Positions 7,943 through 20,164 of a stretch of 34,301 bases of DNA are shown here, in pieces (within the stretch, counting starts at the first letter, position 1; every line of letters starts with the position of its first letter). A model generated the notes under the pieces. That model was not told where the DNA came from, searched no databases, and saw only the letters and a program-made list of their open reading frames with translations. The position numbers and the translations under genes were made by a program. The DNA is from Verrucomicrobiota bacterium (GTDB lineage Bacteria; Verrucomicrobiota; Verrucomicrobiia; Limisphaerales; JADLHS01): contig JABFSR010000108.1 of the NCBI GenBank assembly GCA_013140495.1, positions 1 to 34,301 of the forward strand, written 5' to 3'.

Positions 7943-10612
7943 TCAAGCACCTTCTTCGCCACTCGTTGACTCTTCCTGCGATTCACTGATAACCGGTGCA
8001 ATTGCCTGCAGTTTGTCGCCCGCGTCGAGGTTCACGAGTTTCACGCCCATAGTATTGCGGCCCGCTTCGCGGATGTCCTTCACGTTCGTCCGCACCATCT
8101 GTCCGCCAACGGTGATCAACATGATCTCGTCGGTGTCTTTCACCGTGAGCGCGCCCACTACGCCGCCGGTCTTGTCGCCGGTCTTCATCGTGATGATGCC
8201 TTTGCCGCCGCGCGACTGGACGCGGTATTCATCGAACCCGGTGCGCTTGCCGATACCATTCTCGCCCGCCACGAGCAACGTGGCGTCTTTGACAACAATG
8301 GCTGCGGCGACCAGAGCGTCGCCCGTTTCCAGATTGATTCCGCGCACGCCGCCCGCAGCGCGCCCCATTGAGCGCACGTCAGATTCGTGGAAGTGAATGC
8401 TCATGCCATCCTTGGTGATCAACACAACGCCATCACCGGGATCACCTTCGCCGGTACTGCCACGCGTGAGCTTCACATCAATGAGCGCGTCGCCTTGCTC
8501 AATTCCGATGGCGATGATACCACCCTTGCGGACGTTGGAGAATTCATTGAGTGAAGTTTTCTTCACCGTGCCTTGTCGTGTGGCAAAGAAAAGTTCGCCT
8601 GACTGCTGCCACGTCACGTCTTCCTTGTTCGCATCGGTCTTTGACAAGATACGGATGAGCGCAGCGACCTTTTCGTCGGCTTTCAACTCCAGCAAGTTCG
8701 CGATGCTGCGACCTTTCGCGGCGCGGCCCATGTCGGGAATCTCATGCACGCGCTCGACATACACGCGGCCCGTGTTCGTGAAGAACATCAGATAGTCGTG
8801 CGTGCTCGCCGTGAACAGATGCTCCACGAAATCCTTGTCGTCCGCCGTCTCGCCTTCGCGCGTGGTCATGCCGATGACGCCCTTGCCGCCGCGACGCTGC
8901 GCGCGGTATTGGCTGACGTTGGTGCGCTTGAGCAGGCCGTTGTGCGTGAGCGTGATGATGACGCCTTCGTTAGCGATGAGGTCCTCGATGGCAATCTCGC
9001 CTTCGTCCGGCACGATCTCGGTCTTGCGCGGCGTAGCGTGCTTTTCTTTGATCGCCTGCAACTCGGCCTTGATGATCGCCATCACGCGCGATTCCTTCGC
9101 CAGAATGTCGAGCAAGTCCTTGATGACTTCGATCAGCGCTTTGTATTCCTTGTCAATCTTGTCAATTTCCAGTCCGGTCAATTGATACAAGCGCAGTTCC
9201 AAAATCGCGTCCACTTGTCGTTCGGTCAGCGCGTAACGCCCGGCCTGCAAGCGCGCTTCGCTGCGGATCAAGATGCCCCACTTTTCCACCTGCGCCCGCG
9301 ACCACTCGAACGCGAGCAGCTTCACACGAGCTTCATCGCGGGTTTTGCTGGAGCGGATGATGTGAATGAACTCGTCAAGATTTGACAACGCGATGAGATA
9401 ACCTTCGAGCAACTCCGCCCGTTCCTCGGCTTTGCGCAATTCGTAACGCGTGCGGCGCAAGATGACTTCGCGGCGGTGCTCGATGTAGCACTGGATGATT
9501 TCCTTGAGATTGAGCGTCTTCGGGCGGCCATGATCAATCGCCAGCGAGTTGACGCTGAACGAAATCTCAAGCTGCGTGTGCTTGAACAGATTCGCGATGA
9601 CCACCTTTGGATTTCCGTCGCGTTTCAACTCGATCACCAGCCGACAATGTTCGTCCGACTCGTTCCGCATCGCGGAGATTTCCGTGATGATCTTCTCGTT
9701 GACGAGATTGGCGATCTGCTCCTCGAGGCCGGCGCGATTGACGTTGAACGGAATCTCGGTGATGACGAGCTGCTCACGATTGCCCTTCATCTCCTCCACG
9801 CCGATGCGCCCGCGCAGCTTGAGGCTGCCCTTGCCGGTCGTGAAATAATTCTTGATGCCCTCGACGCCGCACAGAAAACCACCGGTCGGAAAGTCCGGAC
9901 CTTTGATGATTTTCATCAACTCCGGAATCGTGATCGTCGGCTTGTCAATCTGCGCGCAGATCCCATCAATCACCTCGCCGAGATTGTGTGGCGGCATGTT
10001 CGTCGCCATGCCAACGGCGATGCCCGTGCCGCCATTGACGAGCAGATTCGGAAACGCAGCAGGGAAAACCGTCGGCTCGGTGAGGCGTTCGTCGTAGTTC
10101 TGGACGAAATCCACCGTGTCCTTCTCCATGTCCTGCATCAGCGCTGCGCCGAGGTGCGTGAGCCGTGCCTCGGTGTAACGCATCGCCGCCGGCGGATCAT
10201 TTTCGACCGAACCAAAGTTCCCCTTGCCGTCCACGAGCTTCTCGCGCATCGCCCACGGCTGCGCCATGTGAACGAGGGTCGGGTAGATGACTGCTTCGCC
10301 GTGCGGATGATAATTGCCGGAGGTATCGCCGCAAATCTTGGCGCACTTGATGTGCTTGCGCCCCGGGAACAGCGACAGATTCTCCATCGCGTAAAGGATG
10401 CGGCGCTGCGAAGGCTTGAGCCCATCGCGCACGTCGGGCAGTGCGCGCGAAATGATCACCGACATCGAGTAGTCGAGAAACGAGTTCTTGATCTCGTCGG
10501 CCACATTGATCTTGGAAATCTTTTCGCCCTGCGTGTAAGCACCGCCGCTGGGTCGTTGCTCCGGCGTGGATGGCGGTTGTGACGGCTGATTGGAATCTGT
10601 TTCGTCTGGCAT
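7943..10612 (-). CDS. gyrA: DNA gyrase subunit A
   Basis: This is the 889-residue breakage-reunion subunit of gyrase (A2B2), which introduces negative supercoils using ATP hydrolysed by GyrB. After a Pro/Gln/Ser-rich N-terminal extension of about 25 residues comes the DYSMSVIISRALPDVRDGLKP signature (48-67). The catalytic Tyr is Tyr146 in AAMRYTEARL. QRRGGKG, a GyrA-box, opens the C-terminal beta-pinwheel domain, and full repeats follow, so the supercoiling domain is complete. This box supports gyrase rather than topoisomerase IV. In the quinolone-determining region (GNYHPHGEAVIYPTLV), the positions equal to E. coli Ser83 and Asp87 are Ala107 and Pro111. The gene starts 12 bp after the PIN-toxin gene, so it is probably read from the gyrB side. 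No Shine-Dalgarno sequence is visible. Confidence 0.97.
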   Translation of the reverse strand: MPDETDSNQPSQPPSTPEQRPSGGAYTQGEKISKINVADEIKNSFLDYSMSVIISRALPDVRDGLKPSQRRILYAMENLSLFPGRKHIKCAKICGDTSGNYHPHGEAVIYPTLVHMAQPWAMREKLVDGKGNFGSVENDPPAAMRYTEARLTHLGAALMQDMEKDTVDFVQNYDERLTEPTVFPAAFPNLLVNGGTGIAVGMATNMPPHNLGEVIDGICAQIDKPTITIPELMKIIKGPDFPTGGFLCGVEGIKNYFTTGKGSLKLRGRIGVEEMKGNREQLVITEIPFNVNRAGLEEQIANLVNEKIITEISAMRNESDEHCRLVIELKRDGNPKVVIANLFKHTQLEISFSVNSLAIDHGRPKTLNLKEIIQCYIEHRREVILRRTRYELRKAEERAELLEGYLIALSNLDEFIHIIRSSKTRDEARVKLLAFEWSRAQVEKWGILIRSEARLQAGRYALTERQVDAILELRLYQLTGLEIDKIDKEYKALIEVIKDLLDILAKESRVMAIIKAELQAIKEKHATPRKTEIVPDEGEIAIEDLIANEGVIITLTHNGLLKRTNVSQYRAQRRGGKGVIGMTTREGETADDKDFVEHLFTASTHDYLMFFTNTGRVYVERVHEIPDMGRAAKGRSIANLLELKADEKVAALIRILSKTDANKEDVTWQQSGELFFATRQGTVKKTSLNEFSNVRKGGIIAIGIEQGDALIDVKLTRGSTGEGDPGDGVVLITKDGMSIHFHESDVRSMGRAAGGVRGINLETGDALVAAAIVVKDATLLVAGENGIGKRTGFDEYRVQSRGGKGIITMKTGDKTGGVVGALTVKDTDEIMLITVGGQMVRTNVKDIREAGRNTMGVKLVNLDAGDKLQAIAPVISESQEESTSGEEGA

Positions 10613-10624
10613 GATTGGTAAATT

Positions 10625-11071
10625 CTAGTTGGCGTTCACGTCCTCGGGTTTCGCTGGCACTAGCGCGATGCCAAGCTGCGCGCACGCGGCGCGCATTCGG
10701 CGATCCGTTGTGGCAAGCGTTCCGCCATGGTGCAAATCGCAGGTGGCAACGTGCAGCGCGTCCAGCGTCCGCAGTGGGACGTGCGGATGACACGCCAGTT
10801 GAATCGCCCGCGCACGTTCGAGAACCCGGCGATTCAACGGGTGGAGCACGATCAGATCATCGTCCACCAGTGAATAAAACTTTTCCGCGGCCTTCACGCG
10901 TTCTTCCGCCGTGATGAAGTTGTCGCGTTCTTTGAACAGCAGCGCGCCGCAAACCTCCGTCAGGGCCAGTTCCGACGTGTCGAAACCGTGCCCCGACAGA
11001 TTGCGCACGAACCACTCGCTGTCAGGTTCGCGGACGAGCAGCTTCACGATGGTGGCGGAGTCCAGATACAT
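10625..11071 (-). CDS. PIN-domain toxin, VapC-like ribonuclease
   Basis: A 148-residue PIN-domain protein. The four acidic residues expected to bind Mg2+/Mn2+ are visible: Asp4 in MYLDSATIVK, Glu39 in LTEVCGAL, Asp104 in RTLDALHVAT and Asp123 in TTDRRM. VapC toxins are site-specific RNases that cut tRNA or rRNA and are held inactive by a partner antitoxin. The start lies 1 bp after the antitoxin stop, which gives translational coupling, and the gene ends 12 bp before gyrA. The active site looks intact, so I infer a functional toxin. Its RNA target cannot be read from sequence. Confidence 0.88.
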   Translation of the reverse strand: MYLDSATIVKLLVREPDSEWFVRNLSGHGFDTSELALTEVCGALLFKERDNFITAEERVKAAEKFYSLVDDDLIVLHPLNRRVLERARAIQLACHPHVPLRTLDALHVATCDLHHGGTLATTDRRMRAACAQLGIALVPAKPEDVNAN

Positions 11072-11072
11072 T

Positions 11073-11393
11073 TTACCATTCGCCGCGCGTCCAACTCACT
11101 GCCTCATCGGCCGACCCGCGGTGGATCGGTTGCTTCATCAGGTAATCACCCATGCCCATGAAAACTTTCCGAGGCTTGGATGACGTAACACTGACAAGCC
11201 TGGCCTTGGGTTGCCCATCGCTGGTGATGGTCAACTCATGGCCCGCCGACACCCACTCAAGCAACGCAGACAGGTGAGCCTTGGCATCACGAACGGTGAC
11301 GATGCGTCCCCATTCAGCAACCGCCGAATCACGCAACACCGCAGGCTCGGAACGCTTGTTTATCTTGTATGACATGCTCTTTTTCTCTTTCAT
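11073..11393 (-). CDS. Antitoxin of Phd/YefM type, partner of the PIN toxin
   Basis: The product is up to 106 residues. VTVRDAKAHLSALLEWVSAGHELTI followed by DGQPKARLV is the typical Phd/YefM DNA-binding dimer domain. The C-terminal 35 residues (from about KPRKVFMG) should wrap the toxin. A second ATG at 11375 (MSYKINKRS) is preceded by a purine-rich GAGAAAAAGAG and may be the true start. The protein is expected to neutralise the adjacent PIN toxin and repress the pair by binding upstream. The gene lies 54-72 bp downstream of gyrB on the same strand, so it may be co-transcribed with gyrase or have its own promoter in that AT-rich gap. Confidence 0.85.
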   Translation of the reverse strand: MKEKKSMSYKINKRSEPAVLRDSAVAEWGRIVTVRDAKAHLSALLEWVSAGHELTITSDGQPKARLVSVTSSKPRKVFMGMGDYLMKQPIHRGSADEAVSWTRGEW

Positions 11394-11447
11394 GCGCTGA
11401 ATGTAGTCACATGAGACTACATCTTCAATTCTTTTTTCTTCTAAAGT

Positions 11448-14048
<2,601 letters not shown>

Positions 14049-14112
14049 TCACACAACACCTAAGTGGATTTCTTTTACCCTTGAAAACACTATTAGTTGT
14101 AGGTTTTTTCTT

Positions 14113-14170
14113 GCAACACCCAGATATGTTGCGGTCAAAAGACTGGCGGACTTGGGCGTTTTTACCGCCC
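14113..14170 (-). other. Two hairpins between ABC permease gene and gyrB
   Basis: The first inverted repeat on the minus strand is GGGCG, 7-nt loop, CGCCC (14170-14154), 25 nt after the permease stop. The second is GCAACA, 8-nt loop, TGTTGC (14132-14113). Neither is followed by a T run on the minus strand, so a rho-independent terminator is not clear. They could end the ABC operon or lie in the gyrB leader. Confidence 0.3.
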
Positions 14171-14194
14171 CTTTGCAAGCGATTCCCCAAGTAT

Positions 14195-15031
14195 CTACGA
14201 CTTGATGTCGCGCACTTGAAATGCCGTGCAACCAACCAAAAAACAACTCATCGCCACACCCAGAAGAATTATCTCCGACTGTGCAATTTGCGACCATGGA
14301 ACTGGTGATTGAAAAGCATGTAGCCAAGTCTTGAAGTGATGCGTGACAAGCCAGTTCTCGTAAACATCAAACGCCGGGATAGCTTCCAGGACAAGGCTCG
14401 CGAGCAACACAGTTAGCGCAACGACAGTCGCCGCTGCGGGCTTGATATTGAAACAAGAGAACATGAATGCCAGCGAAAACATCACCCCTGCGTTGATGGC
14501 CATGAAACCATGCGCCAACAGGTAACGAATAAACCCATCGTGCGCCGACAACACGCTGAACGTCACTCCGGGATTGAACACGAACATGCTCTTCCAAGGA
14601 AACAACAACCGTGCGACCCCGAGAGCGATCACTCCCAGAACCAACACCAGCAGCATGGAAAACAACACGCCCGCGATCCATTTGACGAGCAACAGTCGGA
14701 ATCGCGACACCGGTCGCGACAGCATCATCCGCAGCGTGCCTTCCTCGTATTCTTTTGCGACCAGGTCGCCGCCCACGAGCGTTGTGTAGAGCGGCATCAA
14801 CAACGACACCTGGGGTATGAGCATCACCACTGCAACCGTGAGCGCCGAAACAAATTCCTCCGCCACATATCCGTTACCTGAGAGCAGACGCTCGAAACTT
14901 CGCTTCCAACCGGTGGACTGAAAAGCAAACGACATGGCAACCTGTGCCAGAATGAATGCCCCAAACCCGATGTAAGTGCGTTTTTTGCCAAAGAGCTTCC
15001 AGAGTTCGTTGCGAAGATGGAGATAAAACAT
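14195..15031 (-). CDS. ABC-2 type transporter permease
   Basis: A 278-residue integral membrane protein. After a short basic N-terminus there are about six hydrophobic segments, near residues 20-38, 60-90, 115-140, 165-190, 195-215 and 250-270. The sequence GGDLVAKEYEEGTLRMMLSRPVSR (about 87-110) is the conserved cytoplasmic stretch of ABC-2 permeases (EyexGTl motif). It begins 4 bp after the stop of the ATPase gene, which strongly suggests that the two form one exporter. The substrate is unknown. Confidence 0.9.
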   Translation of the reverse strand: MFYLHLRNELWKLFGKKRTYIGFGAFILAQVAMSFAFQSTGWKRSFERLLSGNGYVAEEFVSALTVAVVMLIPQVSLLMPLYTTLVGGDLVAKEYEEGTLRMMLSRPVSRFRLLLVKWIAGVLFSMLLVLVLGVIALGVARLLFPWKSMFVFNPGVTFSVLSAHDGFIRYLLAHGFMAINAGVMFSLAFMFSCFNIKPAAATVVALTVLLASLVLEAIPAFDVYENWLVTHHFKTWLHAFQSPVPWSQIAQSEIILLGVAMSCFLVGCTAFQVRDIKS

Positions 15032-15035
15032 GGCG

Positions 15036-15947
15036 TCAATTCTTTGCGGCGGTAGCAGGCGGCGCTTTCACGAGATCAAGATAAAAGTCCTCCAGAGTCT
15101 GCTGGCGCTGCCAGATTCCCTCGACAGCGATCCCGGCAGAGACAAGCGTTCTCGCCACATCTGCCGTCGTTATTCCAGCTTTGAGAGAAATAAATTCGCC
15201 GCCCTCAGTCCCGGCAATCAACCCGTGTTCACCCAAAATGATTGCTGCCGCTGCAAAATCAGGCGTCTTCAAAGCCACCCGACTCCGCGCAGCTCTGACT
15301 TCCGTGATCCTGCCCTCGAAAACTTTCCGCCCCTTGTTCAGCACCGCAATGCGCGTGCAAAGCTGCTCGACCTCGCTCAACAAATGCGACGACAACAAAA
15401 TGGTCAGCCCCAGTTCACGATGCAGTCGCGCTATGGTTTGTCGCATCTCCGCGATACCTTCCGGATCAAGCCCGCTGCCCGGTTCATCTAGTATCAGCAA
15501 TTCCGGCTGCGGCAACAACGCCTGCGCCAACGCAAGCCGCGCCCGCATACCATGCGAATAGGTTTTCACCTTCGAGTGTTCCCTCCCCGTCAACCCGACC
15601 CAATCTATAACCTCCTTGATCCGCTCGTTGGAAGTGCGGGCGGTGTAGTGGCTCAGAATCTGAAGGTTTCGCCAACCACTCATGTAATCGTAAAACGCCG
15701 GCGCTTCAAAGATCGCGCCCACGGCGTGCAAAGCTTTTGCCCGCTGCGTCGTCACGTCGTGCCCGCAAACCTTGACCTCGCCACTCGTCGGCCAGACCTG
15801 CCCCAGCATCATGCCGATGGCCGTGCTTTTGCCCGCGCCGTTGTGCCCGAGCAGTCCGAAAATCTCGCCACGTGGGACGACTAACGAGAGTTTTTCCACC
15901 GCCATCCGCGAACTAAAGTTCTTTGTGACCTCTGTGAGTGAAATCAT
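15036..15947 (-). CDS. ABC transporter ATP-binding protein
   Basis: This 303-residue cytoplasmic ATPase powers the adjacent ABC-2 permease. Walker A is GHNGAGKST (34-42), the signature loop is the SHGMR variant (131-135) and Walker B is LLILDEP (150-156). The H-loop lies in [17 protein letters not shown]. The 90 residues after the NBD form the C-terminal extension usual in CcmA/NatA-like ATPases. The start overlaps the prepilin-like gene stop by 4 bp, so the genes are coupled. The closest general class is multidrug, antibiotic or Na+ export type; the real substrate is unknown. Confidence 0.93.
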   Translation of the reverse strand: MISLTEVTKNFSSRMAVEKLSLVVPRGEIFGLLGHNGAGKSTAIGMMLGQVWPTSGEVKVCGHDVTTQRAKALHAVGAIFEAPAFYDYMSGWRNLQILSHYTARTSNERIKEVIDWVGLTGREHSKVKTYSHGMRARLALAQALLPQPELLILDEPGSGLDPEGIAEMRQTIARLHRELGLTILLSSHLLSEVEQLCTRIAVLNKGRKVFEGRITEVRAARSRVALKTPDFAAAAIILGEHGLIAGTEGGEFISLKAGITTADVARTLVSAGIAVEGIWQRQQTLEDFYLDLVKAPPATAAKN

Positions 15948-16531
15948 TTCTGCAACGTCCCTTCGATGGCCAGCAGGTTCTTGATGTGACCGTCGGCATA
16001 GAGATAATTCACAGCCTTCCCCTGCCCGCGTGCTTTGTGGAAATCTTCTTTGTCGAAAAAGACGGGAATCGCGTGGGCGTCGAATTTCATTCCCAGCATT
16101 TTTACATCATCAGCGCGCTGACCATTGAGCAGGCTGTTCCACGAATAGCTCGAACCCGTTTGCATAAACAGGTCAACGCGATCCGATGGGCAGCGCAGGA
16201 TGTTTGTATTGCCCAGTTCGCCAACCAGAACCTTTTCCGGACTGGGGAGACCATTCGTCGGTGGCTGATTCGTTCCCGTCACGGCGATTCTGTCGCGCAT
16301 GATCGGCAGACGTTGATTATTTGAATCCACGTAAAGCTGGAGCGACACGCCCACCTGCCGCAAATTGCTCAGGCACGCTGTCGCGCGCCCTGCCTCCTTC
16401 GCCTTGCCGAGCGCAGGCATCAACAGCGCCGCCAGAATCGCAATGATCGCAATGACAACGAGCAATTCGATCAGCGTGAATGCCAGTTCGACTCTGTACT
16501 CCGGACTTTGGGCTCTGGACTGTTCGTTCAT
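15944..16531 (-). CDS. Prepilin-like protein with type IV N-terminal methylation motif
   Basis: A 195-residue protein. [20 protein letters not shown] (17-36) is the class III signal of pseudopilins, cut by prepilin peptidase before Phe18, with the conserved Glu at +5 (Glu22). The -1 residue is Ala17 instead of the usual Gly. The rest is a probable periplasmic globular domain ending in [13 protein letters not shown], a form of the 'DGH' region of the H-X9-DG prepilin-like family that is expanded in Verrucomicrobia and Planctomycetes. The gene is coupled by 4-bp overlaps to both neighbours, and a good Shine-Dalgarno sequence (GAGGGG) lies 4 nt before its ATG. No secretion ATPase or outer-membrane secretin is nearby. 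Confidence 0.9.
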   Translation of the reverse strand: MNEQSRAQSPEYRVELAFTLIELLVVIAIIAILAALLMPALGKAKEAGRATACLSNLRQVGVSLQLYVDSNNQRLPIMRDRIAVTGTNQPPTNGLPSPEKVLVGELGNTNILRCPSDRVDLFMQTGSSYSWNSLLNGQRADDVKMLGMKFDAHAIPVFFDKEDFHKARGQGKAVNYLYADGHIKNLLAIEGTLQK

Positions 16532-17154
16532 CTTCCCCTCATCATCCGTCCTGACTCCATTGCCCGCTGCAATTCCTCCAGCACCGGCGCGAGTTCCGCC
16601 TTGGTCTGCGCCGAGCTCTGGCTGTAAAAGCTCTTGAGCCCGATCGTGCGCACCTTTGCTTCCAGCTCCGGACTCAAACCCGGCGGACGATTTGTTCCGA
16701 ATGCGGCGTTGGTTGTTGCACCCGACCGCGTTTGAGAATTCAACTCACGAAGCCGGGTTAGTGACTCCTCAATTGCGCGCCGCCGTTTGTCTGCGGGTTG
16801 TTCCTCGAACGCCGCCAGCATCTGTTTGAAACCGGTCGGCATCGTCGCCTCGATGAATCCACCCTTTTCCTCCTCGGTCATTTCCAAAAACCATTTGTCG
16901 GCTGTACGCGCCATGCGCAATCGCTGACGCTCCTCAAGGGTGAGTTTGTTCATCATGTCCGTCAACCGCCGGATCGCACGCGCCCTCGCATCGCCTGTCA
17001 GTCCGTTCAAATCCACCGAATCCACGTAGGCAACGACCTTTTCGGGAGTCACCTTCATGCTCTTGGCTACGGTATATCCGGCAAAAGCCACAATCCAGAT
17101 CACCACAAAGCCGGCTGCGGCACGGATCAATGTTTGTCTGCGAGGATTTGCCAT
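16528..17154 (-). CDS. Hypothetical protein with N-terminal membrane anchor
   Basis: A 208-residue protein with a basic N-terminus and one hydrophobic helix at about residues 11-30 ([20 protein letters not shown]). A charged, helix-rich domain follows ([29 protein letters not shown] near 72-100) and a Gly/Asn/Thr linker near 142-155. I infer a single-pass protein with most of the chain outside the cytoplasm. I know no named family. It is the first gene of the four-gene series with the prepilin-like protein and the ABC transporter, overlapping the former by 4 bp, so a role with that transporter is likely but unknown. Confidence 0.8.
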   Translation of the reverse strand: MANPRRQTLIRAAAGFVVIWIVAFAGYTVAKSMKVTPEKVVAYVDSVDLNGLTGDARARAIRRLTDMMNKLTLEERQRLRMARTADKWFLEMTEEEKGGFIEATMPTGFKQMLAAFEEQPADKRRRAIEESLTRLRELNSQTRSGATTNAAFGTNRPPGLSPELEAKVRTIGLKSFYSQSSAQTKAELAPVLEELQRAMESGRMMRGR

Positions 17155-17217
17155 GACTTGAGTCTAGCGGGCCTGCTAACACCCGCCATTAAAAAGAAAA
17201 CAAACCGCTTATTGGAG

Positions 17218-17238
17218 AACTTGGAACTTGGAACTCTG
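17218..17238. repeat. Short heptad repeat in the gcvP upstream region
   Basis: AACTTGG, AACTTGG and AACTCTG stand in tandem, 25 bp before the gcvP start, in the 108-bp gap between divergent genes. A weak promoter-like pair (TTGGAA at 17228-17233, 17-bp gap, TATTTT) overlaps the last unit. It could be a regulator site or chance. No glycine-riboswitch-like structure fits in this gap. Confidence 0.4.
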
Positions 17239-17262
17239 ACAACGGAACTTTATTTTCCCGCC

Positions 17263-20145
17263 ATGTCGTTTTTGGAAACTCAGAATATAAAATCAAACGT
17301 GTTAGCTCACCCCGACCAATTTGTCCGCCGTCACATCGGCCCGAACTCCACTGAGACGGTGGAAATGCTCAAGACCATTGGATTCAATTCCGTGGACGCA
17401 CTGACAGACGCGGCCGTACCCAAACATATCCGTCTGAGCAAGCCGCTCGATCTTCCTGCCGCACAAAGTGAGTTCGATGCACTGCGCGAACTGAAATCCA
17501 TCGCGTCGCAGAACCAGGTGTTCCGCTCGTTCATCGGCCAAGGCTACTACGACTGCATCACGCCGCCGGTCATCCAGCGGAACGTTCTGGAGAATCCCGG
17601 CTGGTACACGCAATACACTCCTTATCAGGCCGAGATTTCTCAAGGCCGCCTCGAAGCGCTGCTGAACTTTCAGACGCTCGCGAGTGAACTCACCGCGCTC
17701 GACATTGCCAACGCTTCCATGCTCGACGAAGCCACCGCCGCCGCCGAAGCCATGACGATGTCGCACCGGCTCAAGGACGGGCGCAACACGTTCTTCATCT
17801 CGGCAGCCTGCCATTCGCAAACCATCGAGGTCGTTTCTGCGCGCGCCAAAGCGCTGGGCATTGAGGCCGTCGTTGGTAATCACGAGACATTCGAGTTCTC
17901 CGACAAGGTCTTTGGCGCACTCGTTCAATATCCCGATACGTTCGGCGCGATTCATAACTTTGAGCCGTTCACGGAGAAAGCTCACGCTGCCGGTGCGATG
18001 GTTACGGTCGCGACGGATTTGCTCGCCCTCACGCTCATCAAGCCGCCGGGCGAATTCGGCGCAGACATCGCCGTCGGCAGCGCGCAACGCTTCGGTGTGC
18101 CGCTCGGCTACGGCGGACCGCACGCCGCGTTCTTCGCCACGCGCGATGAATTCAAACGCCAGATGCCCGGCCGTATCGTGGGCGTCTCCAAAGATTCGCG
18201 CGGCAAACCTGCCCTTCGTCTGGCGCTCGGCACGCGCGAGCAACACATCCGCCGCGAGAAAGCCACCAGCAACATCTGCACAGCGCAGGCGCTCCTCGCT
18301 AACATGGCCTCGCTCTATGCCTGCTATCATGGCGCAGAAGGCTTGAAGCAAATCGCGCAACGCGTCCACACGTTGACCGAAGTTCTGGCCACCGGTCTGG
18401 AACGGCTCGGTTGCCTGGTCGCCACCACGCCGCGCTTTGACACGTTGAAGATCAATCTCGTCGAAAAGAAATCCGCCGACATCCTGAAGACCGCTGAGGC
18501 GCACCGTATCAATCTCCGCGCGATTGATGACAAAACCATCGGCGTCTCGCTCGACGAAGCCACCAGCGCGGCGGACGTTGCCGCGCTCTTGCAAGTGTTC
18601 AACGGCGACAAAGCACCCGACTTCGCCATCGCAGATTTGACCGAGCACGCCACCAAGAACGCCAAACACGCCTGCGACCGCACGTCGGATTTCCTTCAGC
18701 ACCCCGTCTTCAACCGCTACCACTCCGAGACCGAGATGCTGCGCTACATCAAGCGGCTCGAATCGCGCGACCTGTCGCTCACGGCTTCGATGATTCCGCT
18801 CGGCTCGTGCACCATGAAGCTCAATGCCGCGGCGGAAATGTTTCCTGTGTCGTGGCCGGAGTTCGCGAAGATTCATCCGTTCGCGCCCATCAAACAAACG
18901 CGTGGTTACCAGAAGATGTTTGAGCAGCTCGAAACCTGGCTCGCCGAGATCACCGGGTTCGCCGGCATTTCGCTCCAACCGAATGCCGGTTCGCAGGGCG
19001 AATACGCCGGGTTGCTCGTCATCCGCGCATATCACGAATCGCACGGCGACGCGCATCGCAACGTCTGTTTGATTCCCACCTCCGCGCACGGCACGAATCC
19101 CGCCAGCGCCGTCATGGCCGGCATGAAAGTCGTCGCCGTCGCGTGCGACACCAATGGCAACATTGACGTTGCCGACCTGCGCGCGAAAGCCGAGGCGCAC
19201 CAGGCCGATCTCTCGTGCCTGATGATCACCTATCCGTCCACGCACGGCGTGTTCGAGGAAACCATCCGCGAGATTTGCGAAATCATCCACGCGAATGGCG
19301 GCCAGGTTTACATGGACGGCGCGAACATGAACGCCCAAGTCGGCCTCACCAGCCCCGGCTTCATCGGCGCGGACGTCTGCCATCTGAATCTGCACAAGAC
19401 CTTTTGCATCCCGCACGGCGGCGGCGGCCCGGGCGTCGGGCCGATTGGCGTGGCGGAACATCTCGTCGAGTTTTTGCCCGGCCACAACGTCATCAATCTC
19501 GGTGGCGAAAATCCCATCGGGGCGGTCTCGGCCGCGCCGTGGGGCAGCGCGAGCATTCTCACCATCTCGTGGATGTATATCGCGATGATGGGCGCGGACG
19601 GACTGACCGAAGCGACGAAGTTTGCCATCCTCAACGCGAATTACATTTCCAAGCGGCTCGCCCAACATTTCCCGACGCTCTACCGCAGCAACGGCCTCGT
19701 GGCGCACGAATGCATCCTCGACCTGCGCGCGTTCAAGAGCGTCACCGCCGAGGACGTGGCGAAGCGGCTGATGGATTACGGCTTTCACGCGCCGACGCTC
19801 TCGTGGCCCGTCGCCGGCACGCTCATGGTCGAACCGACCGAAAGCGAATCGAAATACGAACTCGACCGTTTCTGTGACGCGATGATTTCCATCCACGCCG
19901 AAATGACCGCCGTGGAAACCGGCGCAGCCGACGCGAAGAACAATCTCCTCAAGAACGCCCCGCACACGGCAGATCAGATCGCCAGCGACAATTGGAATCG
20001 TCCCTACAGTCGCGAAGCGGCGGCGTTCCCGGCCAAGAGCCTGCACGACTACAAATTCTGGCCGCACGTGGGCCGCGTGGACAACGTCTTCGGCGACCGC
20101 AACCCGGTCTGCTCCTGCGTGGGGATGGAGAATTACCAGAGTTGA
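17263..20145 (+). CDS. gcvP: Glycine dehydrogenase (decarboxylating), P protein of the glycine cleavage system
   Basis: A 960-residue PLP enzyme that decarboxylates glycine and passes the aminomethyl group to the lipoyl arm of GcvH. The length equals that of the fused, homodimeric P protein (about 950-960), not the split GcvPA/GcvPB form. The N-terminal HIGP motif is in [17 protein letters not shown]. The PLP lysine is Lys712 in [21 protein letters not shown], and [13 protein letters not shown] and [11 protein letters not shown] are also conserved. The start at 17263 ([10 protein letters not shown]) fits the family; the open frame continues upstream to 16798, but that part runs antisense to the membrane-anchored gene. 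gcvT and gcvH are not in the window. A 978-codon open frame on the opposite strand is a codon-bias artefact. Confidence 0.96.
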   Translation: MSFLETQNIKSNVLAHPDQFVRRHIGPNSTETVEMLKTIGFNSVDALTDAAVPKHIRLSKPLDLPAAQSEFDALRELKSIASQNQVFRSFIGQGYYDCITPPVIQRNVLENPGWYTQYTPYQAEISQGRLEALLNFQTLASELTALDIANASMLDEATAAAEAMTMSHRLKDGRNTFFISAACHSQTIEVVSARAKALGIEAVVGNHETFEFSDKVFGALVQYPDTFGAIHNFEPFTEKAHAAGAMVTVATDLLALTLIKPPGEFGADIAVGSAQRFGVPLGYGGPHAAFFATRDEFKRQMPGRIVGVSKDSRGKPALRLALGTREQHIRREKATSNICTAQALLANMASLYACYHGAEGLKQIAQRVHTLTEVLATGLERLGCLVATTPRFDTLKINLVEKKSADILKTAEAHRINLRAIDDKTIGVSLDEATSAADVAALLQVFNGDKAPDFAIADLTEHATKNAKHACDRTSDFLQHPVFNRYHSETEMLRYIKRLESRDLSLTASMIPLGSCTMKLNAAAEMFPVSWPEFAKIHPFAPIKQTRGYQKMFEQLETWLAEITGFAGISLQPNAGSQGEYAGLLVIRAYHESHGDAHRNVCLIPTSAHGTNPASAVMAGMKVVAVACDTNGNIDVADLRAKAEAHQADLSCLMITYPSTHGVFEETIREICEIIHANGGQVYMDGANMNAQVGLTSPGFIGADVCHLNLHKTFCIPHGGGGPGVGPIGVAEHLVEFLPGHNVINLGGENPIGAVSAAPWGSASILTISWMYIAMMGADGLTEATKFAILNANYISKRLAQHFPTLYRSNGLVAHECILDLRAFKSVTAEDVAKRLMDYGFHAPTLSWPVAGTLMVEPTESESKYELDRFCDAMISIHAEMTAVETGAADAKNNLLKNAPHTADQIASDNWNRPYSREAAAFPAKSLHDYKFWPHVGRVDNVFGDRNPVCSCVGMENYQS

Positions 20146-20164
20146 ACCACAGACACGCGGAGGT

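Noticed and set aside
9476..10582. A 368-codon open frame on the plus strand, opposite gyrA.
   Set aside because: It is antisense to conserved gyrA motifs, and its Arg/Asp/Leu-rich composition is typical of a codon-bias shadow.
14113..14132. GCAACA/TGTTGC hairpin beside a T-rich run as a rho-independent terminator.
   Set aside because: The T run lies on the wrong side for a plus-strand transcript, and the minus-strand copy is followed by A residues, so it does not fit a terminator in either direction.
17155..17262. Possible glycine riboswitch ahead of gcvP.
   Set aside because: The gap is only 108 bp and lacks the tandem-aptamer sequence features expected of this class.
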